NCBI GenBank assembly: GCA_035628055.1
Contig: DASPKO010000277.1
Location: 1 to 10,210, forward strand
Length of the DNA: 10,210 bases
Direction of reading: 5' to 3'
Origin: DASPKO01 sp035628055
Lineage (GTDB): Bacteria > Planctomycetota > Phycisphaerae > Phycisphaerales > UBA1924
The notes under the pieces were generated by a model that made no database searches, was not told the origin of the DNA, and was given only the letters and a program-made list of their open reading frames with translations. A program made the translations under genes and the position numbers. Below, in pieces: positions 1-6,182 of this stretch (position 1 is the stretch's first letter; each line of letters opens with the position of its first letter).

Positions 1-554
1 GGGTCGGCGTGGAGGGGGACGTGCCCGAAGACGTCGTGGAAGATGTCCGGCTCGGGCAGATAGTCCATCACCTCGCGGGGGCGGATGAGCACGGTGGTGG
101 GGAACTGCCGCGCCGCCAGGCAGGCGAAGAACGACTTGGCGGGGAGGTAGCCCGGGACCCCATAGCTGCTCCACCCCGTGAGCTGCTTGAGATACCCGTT
201 GATGCCCTTGAGCCTGGTCCCCGCGGGGACGGTCGCGCCGCCGGCGATCGTCAGCTCGCGCGGGGCGACGGTGTCGAAGAGCAGGGGGATGCGTTCGCGC
301 ACCAGGTTGATGGCCCTCAGGCCGTCGATGAACGTCCGGCTCACCTGCTGCTCGAGCACCCGCCAGCGCCGGTCGTAGAGCTCGCGCCACACCTCGTGGT
401 TCTCGCGCGTGTACAGCTCGTAGCGCTGCGTGATGTAGAACGTGGTCGTGTCGATCTCCTGGGCCGGCAGCTCCGGGGCCCGGTCGGCGGCCGCCTGGGC
501 CAGGCGGGCCTCTTCCGAGTCGATGATGTTGTTGTAGCTGATGTCCGCGCGCAT
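1..554 (-). CDS. phhA: Phenylalanine 4-monooxygenase-like aromatic amino acid hydroxylase (C-terminus beyond window)
   Basis: Partial gene read leftwards: 184 residues are visible and the frame is still open at the edge. The family hydroxylates phenylalanine to tyrosine with O2, tetrahydropterin and non-haem iron in the cytoplasm. Residues 45-67 (YELYTRENHEVWRELYDRR) match the family's 'YT.E.H.VWR.L' segment. Residues 120-157 hold the LTGW...PGYLPAKSFFACLA block with RQFP. Residues 165-181 (YLPEPDIFHDVFGHVPL) are the iron-binding signature, giving His173 and His178 of the 2-His-1-Glu triad; the Glu lies beyond the window. The ATG at 554 is favoured because GGAGG sits 7 nt upstream. The N-terminus is short, like bacterial monomeric enzymes, with no room for an ACT regulatory domain. 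The gene is divergent from the threonine dehydrogenase gene. Tyrosine or tryptophan hydroxylase is possible but less common in bacteria. The family is secure; the substrate is inferred. Confidence 0.9.
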   Translation of the reverse strand, partial: MRADISYNNIIDSEEARLAQAAADRAPELPAQEIDTTTFYITQRYELYTRENHEVWRELYDRRWRVLEQQVSRTFIDGLRAINLVRERIPLLFDTVAPRELTIAGGATVPAGTRLKGINGYLKQLTGWSSYGVPGYLPAKSFFACLAARQFPTTVLIRPREVMDYLPEPDIFHDVFGHVPLHAD

Positions 555-561
555 GCGCTCG

Positions 562-566
562 CCTCC
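562..566 (-). promoter_or_regulatory. Ribosome binding site of the aromatic amino acid hydroxylase
   Basis: On the minus strand GGAGG lies 7 nt before the ATG at 554. It is one of few clear Shine-Dalgarno sequences in the window and decides the start of this gene. Confidence 0.75.
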
Positions 567-595
567 GGGTTCGGCCTCGCGCCCGTGTGCAACGG

Positions 596-601
596 AGTTT
601 A
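596..601 (-). promoter_or_regulatory. Possible -10 element (TAAACT) for the hydroxylase gene
   Basis: TAAACT on the minus strand, in an AT-rich patch of an otherwise GC-rich stretch, would give a leader of roughly 35 nt before the ATG at 554. I see no convincing -35 hexamer, so this is a position-based guess. Confidence 0.3.
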
Positions 602-647
602 CACCCGCCCCGGCGCGGGGCCGCCGGGAGTTCGCCCGCCCCTCGGC

Positions 648-653
648 TAGGAT
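648..653 (+). promoter_or_regulatory. -10-like TAGGAT directly before the threonine dehydrogenase GTG
   Basis: TAGGAT ends 5 nt before the GTG at 659. A transcript starting the usual 6-8 nt after the hexamer would begin at about the GTG itself, suggesting a leaderless mRNA. The phosphatase gene has the same arrangement (TAGAAT, 5 nt, GTG). No good -35 is visible. Confidence 0.4.
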
Positions 654-658
654 TCCCC

Positions 659-1822
659 GTGAGCCCAATCACCCCCGTTCCCGCCGCCGCCGCGCGGCCG
701 GTCCCGGCCGGCCCGGCCATGCCCGAGACCCGCCCGGTCGAGTCCGTCCAGAGCGCTCCGGGCGGCGCGCCCTCGCGCTCGCGCACCATGCGGGCCTTGG
801 TCAAGCACCACGCCGGTCCGGGCCTCCGGCTCGACGCGGCCAGGCCGGTGCCCGTCCCCGGCCCGCGCGACGTCCTCATCCGGGTCCGCCTCGCGGGCAT
901 CTGCGGGACCGACCGGCACATCTGGGAGTGGGACCAGTGGGCCGCCTCGCGCATCCCCGTGGGCATCGTCACCGGGCACGAGTTCGTCGGCGTCGTGGAA
1001 GAAGTCGGCTCGGCGGTCCGCCGGGTGACGCCCGGTCAGCGCGTGAGCGCCGAGGGGCACATCACCGCCTGGAATGATTACAACTCGCGCACGGGCAACG
1101 CCCACATCGCCCGCGACACCATGATCCTGGGGGTCGACCGCGACGGGTGCTTCGCGGAGTACGTGGTCGTGCCCGAAGAGAACGTCTGGCCCCTGCACCC
1201 CGGCATCCCGGACCACGTGGCGGCCGTGCTGGACCCGCTCGGGAACGCCGTGCACACGGTGATGGCGGCCGGGGTTTCGGCCCGCAGCGTGCTCATCACC
1301 GGCACGGGGATCATCGGGCTCATGGCCGTGACCGTGGCCCGCGCGGCCGGAGCCGCGCAGGTGCTGGCGACCGACCTGGACCCGCGCCGGCGTGCGCTGG
1401 CCCTTGAGCTTGGGGCCGACGAGGTCTTCGACCCCGCCGGGCCCGGGTGGATCGAACAGGTCCGGGCGCGGACCCGCGGCGACGGGGCCGACGTCCTGCT
1501 CGAGATGAGCGGGTCCTCCGCCGCGATCGACCAGGGCTTCTCGGCGCTGCGCATGGGCGGGACGGCGGCGCTGCTGGGGATTCCCTCGCGTCCGATAACC
1601 TTTGATCTGAACAACCACGTCATCTTCAAGGGGGCCACGGTGCTGGGCATCAATGGCCGGCGCATGTTCGAGACGTGGTATCAGATGGAGTCGCTTCTGC
1701 TCTCGGGGCGGCTGCGGCTGGACCCCATCGTGACCCACCGGGTGGCGATGTCGGACTTTGCCCGGGGTTTCGAGCTGATGATCTCCGGGGAGGGGATCAA
1801 GGTCGTGATGGAAGTCTCCTAG
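659..1822 (+). CDS. tdh: L-threonine 3-dehydrogenase-like zinc MDR dehydrogenase lacking the structural-zinc cysteines
   Basis: Medium-chain dehydrogenase. The family oxidises L-threonine to 2-amino-3-ketobutyrate with NAD+ and Zn2+. Counting from the internal ATG at 788 (344 residues, like E. coli Tdh, with MRAL matching MKAL): ICGTD..HIW gives Cys39, Thr41 and His44; GHE gives His64 and Glu65 of the catalytic zinc site; GEGHIT becomes AEGHIT at 88-93; LDPLGNAVHT, a GTGIIG Rossmann loop, LEMSG, and GINGRRMFETWY near the C-terminus are all Tdh hallmarks. The four structural-zinc cysteines are Ala94, Asp97, Ser100 and Ala108. I start at GTG 659 because TAGGAT lies 5 nt before it and 40 of the 43 codons from 659 to 787 end in G or C. 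That adds a 43-residue Ala/Pro-rich extension. ATG 788 (family start) and ATG 719 remain possible; none has a good SD. No kbl gene is adjacent. A related sugar-alcohol dehydrogenase is the main alternative. Confidence 0.85.
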   Translation: MSPITPVPAAAARPVPAGPAMPETRPVESVQSAPGGAPSRSRTMRALVKHHAGPGLRLDAARPVPVPGPRDVLIRVRLAGICGTDRHIWEWDQWAASRIPVGIVTGHEFVGVVEEVGSAVRRVTPGQRVSAEGHITAWNDYNSRTGNAHIARDTMILGVDRDGCFAEYVVVPEENVWPLHPGIPDHVAAVLDPLGNAVHTVMAAGVSARSVLITGTGIIGLMAVTVARAAGAAQVLATDLDPRRRALALELGADEVFDPAGPGWIEQVRARTRGDGADVLLEMSGSSAAIDQGFSALRMGGTAALLGIPSRPITFDLNNHVIFKGATVLGINGRRMFETWYQMESLLLSGRLRLDPIVTHRVAMSDFARGFELMISGEGIKVVMEVS

Positions 1823-1864
1823 CTTTGGCCCTATGCCTGGGTTTGCTCTAGGCCTGGCCGCTTG

Positions 1865-1893
1865 CGCTTGGGGCCGGGCGCTTGGGGGCCGGG
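1865..1893. repeat. Tandem 14/15-nt near-identical repeat
   Basis: CGCTTGGGGCCGGG at 1865-1878 is followed at once by the same unit with one extra G at 1879-1893. It lies shortly downstream of the threonine dehydrogenase stop codon. No function is evident; polymerase slippage is the simplest origin. Confidence 0.75.
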
Positions 1894-2014
1894 TCGGAGT
1901 GGTGTGGCGGGCCAGACCGCGCTTGCCAGGTAGGTGATGTGGGGCCTGCGGCCCCGCGACGGGTGGGATGTCACCCCACAGTTGCAACGCCTAAGAAAAA
2001 CCGCCCGTTCAGCC

Positions 2015-2020
2015 TTGACA
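2015..2020 (+). promoter_or_regulatory. TTGACA -35-like hexamer upstream of the secreted protein gene
   Basis: A perfect TTGACA, rare in sequence this GC-rich. No TATAAT- or TAGnnT-like hexamer stands 16-18 nt downstream, so a promoter here is uncertain. If used, it would give a leader of about 500 nt before the ATG at 2547. Confidence 0.2.
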
Positions 2021-2480
2021 CACCGGGGAGTTTGTGGTCCCATGGAGGGTGCCGCGCTGTTCTGGCGCGGTGACAGAGGTTTCCGGCTGGCCGCCAGGGC
2101 CCGGTCCCATGAGACCGGTCGCTTGGCAGAGCGCGCAAGTTTTGTCGGCCCGGGGGCAGGGGCCGCCGGGCCGTGAACAGTCATGCGTGGCGGTCGTCCG
2201 CGCCCGGCTGGCGCGGGCGGACGCTTGTTGGAAAGGCCGTCGGAGCGTGCCGGGATGCGTAGGCCCGTCGCTCTCCGGCGGTTCGGCTGGCTTGGTGCCC
2301 GCGGCCCGGAGCGTCGCGGGTGTCAACCGTTGTCCCGGCGCGCCCGCGGGCGCCCCGGGGAAAGGGAGCCGCTGGCGCACTCGTGCCGGCGGACCAGGAG
2401 AGGTCGCGAAGGCCCCATTGGCGGCGCTGGCCGCTCCACCGGGCCGATTCGAGAGCTCCGTCGTCCTTGTCACCAGCGCA

Positions 2481-2498
2481 GCCGGCGTGAAGGCCGGC
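2481..2498 (+). other. Small hairpin upstream of the secreted protein gene
   Basis: GCCGGC at 2481-2486 and again at 2493-2498 (the hexamer is self-complementary) form a 6-bp stem with a GTGAAG loop. It ends about 35 nt before the ribosome binding site. Formation in RNA is inferred. Confidence 0.4.
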
Positions 2499-2533
2499 GG
2501 CGCGGAGTTGGCCTCGTCGTCGTTTTCATTACA

Positions 2534-2537
2534 GGAG
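2534..2537 (+). promoter_or_regulatory. Ribosome binding site deciding the start of the secreted protein
   Basis: GGAG, within CAGGAGAAG, lies 9 nt before the ATG at 2547. Together with the signal peptide that begins right there, it overrules the longer in-frame start at 2034. Confidence 0.75.
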
Positions 2538-2546
2538 AAGCAGCAC

Positions 2547-4514
2547 ATGCGTAGCAAGCACATGGCCTGGCTGGGTCTGGCGGCCGGCCTGGCGCTGGGC
2601 GGGACCGCGACCGCGCAGGACGTGGTCTGGGACACCGGTGTTAATCATCCGGTGCTGTTCAACGGCACCCTGACGAACCTGGGACTGTCCTCGGGCAACC
2701 TGGGCGCCGGGCTCGAGCAGCGCTGGTTCGCGATGCCCTTCCGCGTGACCGGCGGGACGCCCAACACGACGATCACGGTCGTGGACGTGAACTACTTCTC
2801 GCCGGCGGGCTCCGTGCCGGCGACCATCGAGTACATCATCTGGAACCGCACCGGCCACCCGAGCAACCCGGCTCACAAGCCGACCACCATCTTCACCCAG
2901 GGGACGCTCGGGCCGCACGCACCGGGCATGGATGATCCCCGCAGCGCCGTGGTGGATGACTGGCTCCACCGCTTCGAGAACCTCAACATCGTCCTGCCCG
3001 ACGGCGACTATTACTTCACGATCTATGGGGCCGGCGGCAGCGCCACGCCCAACGCCGCGTGGTTCGTCGGCGCCGATCTCCAGGCCGAGGACCTCGAGTG
3101 GAACGGGAGCTGGCGCCAGGCCAACCTGGCGGGCGGCTTCCAGGTCTACAACCCGCCGAACATCGTCGCGCCGCCCGAGATGGCCGACCCCGAGGACCGG
3201 CTGAACACGTCCTTCACGCTCTGGCGTCAGCTCCCTCCGCCCCCGCCCCCGCCGGCCAACGACACCTGCGCCACCGCCGAGGTCGTGACCCTGACCGGGG
3301 CCGCCACGCTGGTCTCGGGCACCACGCTCGGGTCCACGAGTGACACGGGCACCCGCTCGTGCTGGTTCTCGGAAGGCGTGGGCCGCGCCGTCTGGTACCA
3401 GTTCACGGGCAACGGCAGCACGCTGAACATCACGATGTGCGGGTTCACCAGCATGGACACCGTGCTGCACGTGTACACCGGGAGCTGCGGGAGCAATCTG
3501 TACTGCGCCGCGGGCGATGACGACGGGTGCGGCGGCACGCAGCCCCAGCTCGACCTGTGCACCACCGCGGGCACCACCTACTACGTCGCGGTGACCAACG
3601 CCGGGACCGCGGGCACCGACGGGGCCTTCGAGTTCGTGATCCAGGACATGGGCGCCTGCACCCCGCCGGCGGCTCCCGCCAACGACACCTGCGCCGGGGC
3701 CGTCAACGTGGCCATCGGCTCGACGGTCGCGGGCACGATCGAGAACGCCACCATCGACGTGGGCGCCCCGAACTGCGGCGCCGCCGCCGTGGATGAGGTC
3801 GAGGGCCCCGGCGTGTGGTACACGGTGGTCGGCAACGGCCAGACCCTGACCGCGACCATGTGCACCCCGCTCAGCACCGACCCGCACTTCGACTCCAAGC
3901 TCAACGTCTACACCGGGGCCTGCAACAACCTGCCGGGCCTCACCTGCGTCGCCTACAACGACGACGGATGCTCGACCGGGCCCCAGGACTTCGCCCTCTA
4001 CAGCGTCGTGAGCTGGTGCGCCGCGCCCGGCGTCACCTACCGCCTGCTGGTGCACGAGTTCTTCAACTCCACCAATCTTCCCGGCGGCACCTTCCCCAAT
4101 CAGCCCGTCGACAACGTCCCCACCTTCACGCTCACCATCACCAGCGACGGCGTCCCCTGCGGGCAGACCGACTGCGACAGCAACGGCACCGGCGACGCCG
4201 ACCAGATCGCCGCCAACCCCGCGCTCGACTGCTTCACCGCGAGCGCCCCGCCCGTGGGCGGGTTCAACACCGTCGGCGGGCCCAACGGCTCGCTCGACGC
4301 CTGCGAGTGCCCGGCGAACTTCAACCGCGACGCCGCGGTGGGCACGAGCGACATCTCCGCGTTCCTTTCCTCCTGGTTCAACGACATCTCCACGGGCCAG
4401 ACCAAGGCCGACATCAACTGCTCCGGCAGCATCGGGACCAACGACGTCTCGACCTTCCTGAGCATCTGGTTCGCCGCCCTCAACGGCCAGCCCAGCTACA
4501 ACAACTGCCCGTAA
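2547..4514 (+). CDS. Large secreted repeat protein with C-terminal dockerin-like EF-hand repeats
   Basis: 655 residues. Residues 1-23 form a signal peptide: RSKH, a hydrophobic core, and cleavage predicted after Ala-Thr-Ala23. Residues 24-228 are an unassigned beta-rich domain. A polyproline linker (residues 230-236) leads to two tandem domains, each opening with NDTC (Asn238 and Asn379) and sharing 'VWY', 'GNG.TL..TMC', 'VYTG.C' and 'DDGC' blocks; their cysteines probably form disulfides. An Asp/Asn-rich segment (DCDSNGTGDAD, from 542) follows, then two dockerin-like EF-hands at about 591 (NFNRDA..GTSDIS) and 622 (DINCSGSIGTNDVS), each ending in a hydrophobic SxWF-type helix. The first loop has Asn for the usual Asp and Ala for Gly, so calcium binding may be weaker. 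Exported, probably cell-surface or matrix-associated. No catalytic motif was seen and the specific role is unknown. It is a monocistronic unit with its own terminator. Confidence 0.88.
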   Translation: MRSKHMAWLGLAAGLALGGTATAQDVVWDTGVNHPVLFNGTLTNLGLSSGNLGAGLEQRWFAMPFRVTGGTPNTTITVVDVNYFSPAGSVPATIEYIIWNRTGHPSNPAHKPTTIFTQGTLGPHAPGMDDPRSAVVDDWLHRFENLNIVLPDGDYYFTIYGAGGSATPNAAWFVGADLQAEDLEWNGSWRQANLAGGFQVYNPPNIVAPPEMADPEDRLNTSFTLWRQLPPPPPPPANDTCATAEVVTLTGAATLVSGTTLGSTSDTGTRSCWFSEGVGRAVWYQFTGNGSTLNITMCGFTSMDTVLHVYTGSCGSNLYCAAGDDDGCGGTQPQLDLCTTAGTTYYVAVTNAGTAGTDGAFEFVIQDMGACTPPAAPANDTCAGAVNVAIGSTVAGTIENATIDVGAPNCGAAAVDEVEGPGVWYTVVGNGQTLTATMCTPLSTDPHFDSKLNVYTGACNNLPGLTCVAYNDDGCSTGPQDFALYSVVSWCAAPGVTYRLLVHEFFNSTNLPGGTFPNQPVDNVPTFTLTITSDGVPCGQTDCDSNGTGDADQIAANPALDCFTASAPPVGGFNTVGGPNGSLDACECPANFNRDAAVGTSDISAFLSSWFNDISTGQTKADINCSGSIGTNDVSTFLSIWFAALNGQPSYNNCP

Positions 4515-4529
4515 GCGCGGCAGACCTCG

Positions 4530-4547
4530 CGGCCGGCTCACCGGCCG
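4530..4547 (+). other. GC hairpin just after the secreted protein gene
   Basis: CGGCCGG, loop CTCA, CCGGCCG: a perfect 7-bp stem 15 nt after the stop codon, without a following T run. It lies ahead of the true terminator and may stabilise the mRNA 3' end. Confidence 0.55.
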
Positions 4548-4567
4548 GATCTCCCGGTTGACCTCCA

Positions 4568-4602
4568 GGACGCCCGCTCCACGAGCGGGCGTCCTTCTTT
4601 TT
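4568..4602 (+). terminator. Strong intrinsic terminator of the secreted protein gene
   Basis: A perfect 12-bp stem (GGACGCCCGCTC at 4568-4579 with GAGCGGGCGTCC at 4583-4594), a 3-nt CAC loop, then TTCTTTTT at 4595-4602. The T run is only on the plus-strand side, so it ends the plus-strand transcript just before the convergent glycosyltransferase gene. Confidence 0.93.
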
Positions 4603-4637
4603 GCACGCGGCGTCAGACCCGGTCTCGAGCCCGTCCC

Positions 4638-6125
4638 CTATCGCGCGCGGTAGACCTCGAAGCGGAACTTGTGCACGCCCCCGGAGGTCACCAGCCGCAG
4701 CGCCCCGGTCGCGATGGCGCTCTCGTAGCGCTCCGCCTCGGTGCTGCCCGCGTCGCGGCGCAGGGCCAGGAGCGTGCCCGGCGGGGGAACAAGGCCCGCC
4801 GCCAGCTCGGTGCGGCGCCACACGGGCCGGAGCGCGACGCCGCGCCGGCCCGCGGCACGGCGCGCGGATTCCAGCACCTCGGGCCGCGCCTCGACCAGGT
4901 CGCTCGCCCAGATCTCGGCGTCCTTTTCGAGCGCGGCGGCCAGGGCGATGCCGCCGGCACGCCCGGAGATGCGTTCGCGCCGGCGCTCGCTCGGGTAAAT
5001 GAGGGCCACGAGCACCAGGAAGAGCGCCAGCCCGCTCGCGACCGGCAGACGCCGCAGCGTCGTGCCCTGCGGCCCCGGCCGGGCCCGCGCTCTCAGAACC
5101 AGCGCGCGGACCGCGCCCGCGGCCAGGGGTGGCAGGAGCACGGCGGCGGGCATGGCGTAGCGCGGGTTGTCCACCCCTCCAAGCGTGAGCAGGAGCAGCG
5201 AGAGGCCCCACCCCAGGCACAGGGCGCGGAGCGCCGCCCGTCGCCGACCGGCCCCTCGGCGCCACGCACCGAACCGACGCCAGCCCCACGGCAGGGCCAG
5301 CGAGGCCGGCAAGGAGGCGACGAGCGCGGCGGGTGCGAGCGTCAGCACGTCGGAGACCTTCCCGCCGCGCCACAGGAAGACCGACGGGCTCTGGACTACC
5401 GCGTCAGCGGCCCGGGCGTGCTGGAGCATCTCCCGGGCGACCGGGAAGAGGCACCCGCCCGCGATGAGCAGGCCCAGGGCCAGGCGCCCTCCCGCGGCGA
5501 GCGACCCCGGGGCGGCGCACCAGCCCGCCGCCAGGAGCGTGGCCACGAGCACCGGCGCGGCCGCGGGACCCTTGGCCAGCCCCGCGACCACGAGCCCGAG
5601 CGCGAAGAGCACGATGGTTCCGTGGCCCGGCCGGCCGCGGACGCGGGCGAACACGAGCGCATCGACCAGGGCAAGGGCCGCGAGCTGGGTTCCCAAGCAG
5701 TTGAGCGCCTCGATCTCCGCGGAGCGGCCCGGCGCGAAGAACAGGGGCATCAGGGCCTGCGCCAGCCCCCCGGCCAGGCCCCAGCGCGGGCCGATCCAGC
5801 GCCGCGTGAAGGCGGCCGCCACCAGGGCCATGAGCGTGGCCGCGAGCGCCGACACGGCGCGGGCGGCGAACTCGGTCGGCCCGAGCAGCGCCGAGGACGC
5901 CGCCACGGCCCAGGGCATACCGGGGGGCTTGCGCAGGTAGACCTGTTCGAACAGGACGGGGGGCCACCACCGGCCCGTCTCGAGCATGGTCCATCCGGGG
6001 ATGGCGCGGTGCCCTTCGGTGAGCGCCAGGCCGCTGACCCCGAGCAAGGGCCAGTAGACGCACAGGCACACCAGGGCCACGGCGGGCAGGTGGGTTCGTC
6101 GGTCTGCCAGCAGGCGCCGGAGCAT
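4638..6125 (-). CDS. GT-C type membrane glycosyltransferase (ArnT/PMT-like, family 39/83)
   Basis: 495 residues with many hydrophobic segments and a soluble C-terminal part (about 380-495). GT-C enzymes of this group move a sugar from a polyprenyl-phosphate carrier to lipid or protein on the outer face of the cytoplasmic membrane. The evidence is the N-terminal TM (13-34) followed by LTEGHR (35-40), where Glu37 replaces the Asp/Glu of the usual 'DE.R' motif, then TMLETGRWWPP, VYLRKPPGMPW (KPP at 66-68) and FAARAVSALAATL: the order of blocks seen in ArnT-like proteins. Acceptor and donor cannot be read from the sequence. The ATG at 6125 lacks a clear SD. The phosphatase gene lies 57 nt upstream on the same strand, so the two may be co-transcribed, although a hairpin and a TAGTCT hexamer lie between them. 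It is convergent with the secreted protein gene. Confidence 0.85.
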   Translation of the reverse strand: MLRRLLADRRTHLPAVALVCLCVYWPLLGVSGLALTEGHRAIPGWTMLETGRWWPPVLFEQVYLRKPPGMPWAVAASSALLGPTEFAARAVSALAATLMALVAAAFTRRWIGPRWGLAGGLAQALMPLFFAPGRSAEIEALNCLGTQLAALALVDALVFARVRGRPGHGTIVLFALGLVVAGLAKGPAAAPVLVATLLAAGWCAAPGSLAAGGRLALGLLIAGGCLFPVAREMLQHARAADAVVQSPSVFLWRGGKVSDVLTLAPAALVASLPASLALPWGWRRFGAWRRGAGRRRAALRALCLGWGLSLLLLTLGGVDNPRYAMPAAVLLPPLAAGAVRALVLRARARPGPQGTTLRRLPVASGLALFLVLVALIYPSERRRERISGRAGGIALAAALEKDAEIWASDLVEARPEVLESARRAAGRRGVALRPVWRRTELAAGLVPPPGTLLALRRDAGSTEAERYESAIATGALRLVTSGGVHKFRFEVYRAR

Positions 6126-6136
6126 CGCGTCCGCGG

Positions 6137-6142
6137 AGACTA
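6137..6142 (-). promoter_or_regulatory. Possible -10 element (TAGTCT) of the glycosyltransferase gene
   Basis: TAGTCT on the minus strand ends 11 nt before the ATG at 6125, so a transcript from it would have only a few leader bases. It matches the TAGnnT pattern before other genes here. No -35 was recognised. Confidence 0.3.
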
Positions 6143-6153
6143 GTGCAGACCGG

Positions 6154-6181
6154 GGGCCGCCGCCGATTGCGGCGCGGGCCC
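6154..6181 (-). other. Strong hairpin between the phosphatase and glycosyltransferase genes
   Basis: Outer stem of 5 bp (GGGCC with GGCCC), a 2x2 internal loop, an inner stem of 5 bp (CGCCG with CGGCG) and a 4-nt loop. It starts one base after the phosphatase TAG stop. Without a T run it is not a classical terminator; it may partly separate the two genes or protect the mRNA end. Confidence 0.5.
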
Positions 6182-6182
6182 T

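Larger units (their letters stand above)
1823..2546. other. 724-nt stretch without a credible gene
   Basis: Open frames here give Pro/Arg/Gly-rich translations with no recognisable motif, so I call no gene. It contains a tandem near-repeat at 1865-1893, a 6-bp hairpin at 1941-1955 inside a larger imperfect inverted repeat (TGTGGGG at 1938-1944, CCCCACA at 1974-1980), the palindrome GTTGCAAC at 1981-1988, TTGACA at 2015-2020, hairpins at 2101-2118 and 2481-2498, and the ribosome site of the next gene at its end. The frame of the secreted protein is open back to 2034, but that extension does not look like protein. Confidence 0.6.

Noticed and set aside
9..650. Plus-strand frame of 213 codons antisense to the hydroxylase gene
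   Set aside because: The minus strand encodes the iron-binding hydroxylase signature and has an SD; the plus frame has no motif.
1941..1980. Inverted repeats after tdh as an intrinsic terminator
   Set aside because: No T run follows on either strand; it may still be structured RNA but not a classical terminator.
647..1987. Minus-strand open frame of 446 codons across the threonine dehydrogenase gene
   Set aside because: Mirror-frame shadow, rich in Pro/Arg/Gly/His; the plus strand carries every Tdh motif in order.
2034..2546. N-terminal extension of the secreted protein to an ATG at 2034
   Set aside because: The SD at 2534 and the signal peptide starting at 2547 fix the start; the extension looks non-coding in composition.
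2529..4541. Minus-strand open frame of 670 codons antisense to the secreted protein gene
   Set aside because: Its translation is a Gly/Val/Ala/Arg-rich shadow (repeats of GxGV-type residues) caused by high GC; the plus-strand frame has a signal peptide, SD, domain repeats and a terminator.
4671..6143. Plus-strand open frame of 490 codons antisense to the glycosyltransferase gene
   Set aside because: Arg/Gly/Gln/Pro-rich with no hydrophobic core or motif; the minus frame has membrane segments and GT-C motifs.
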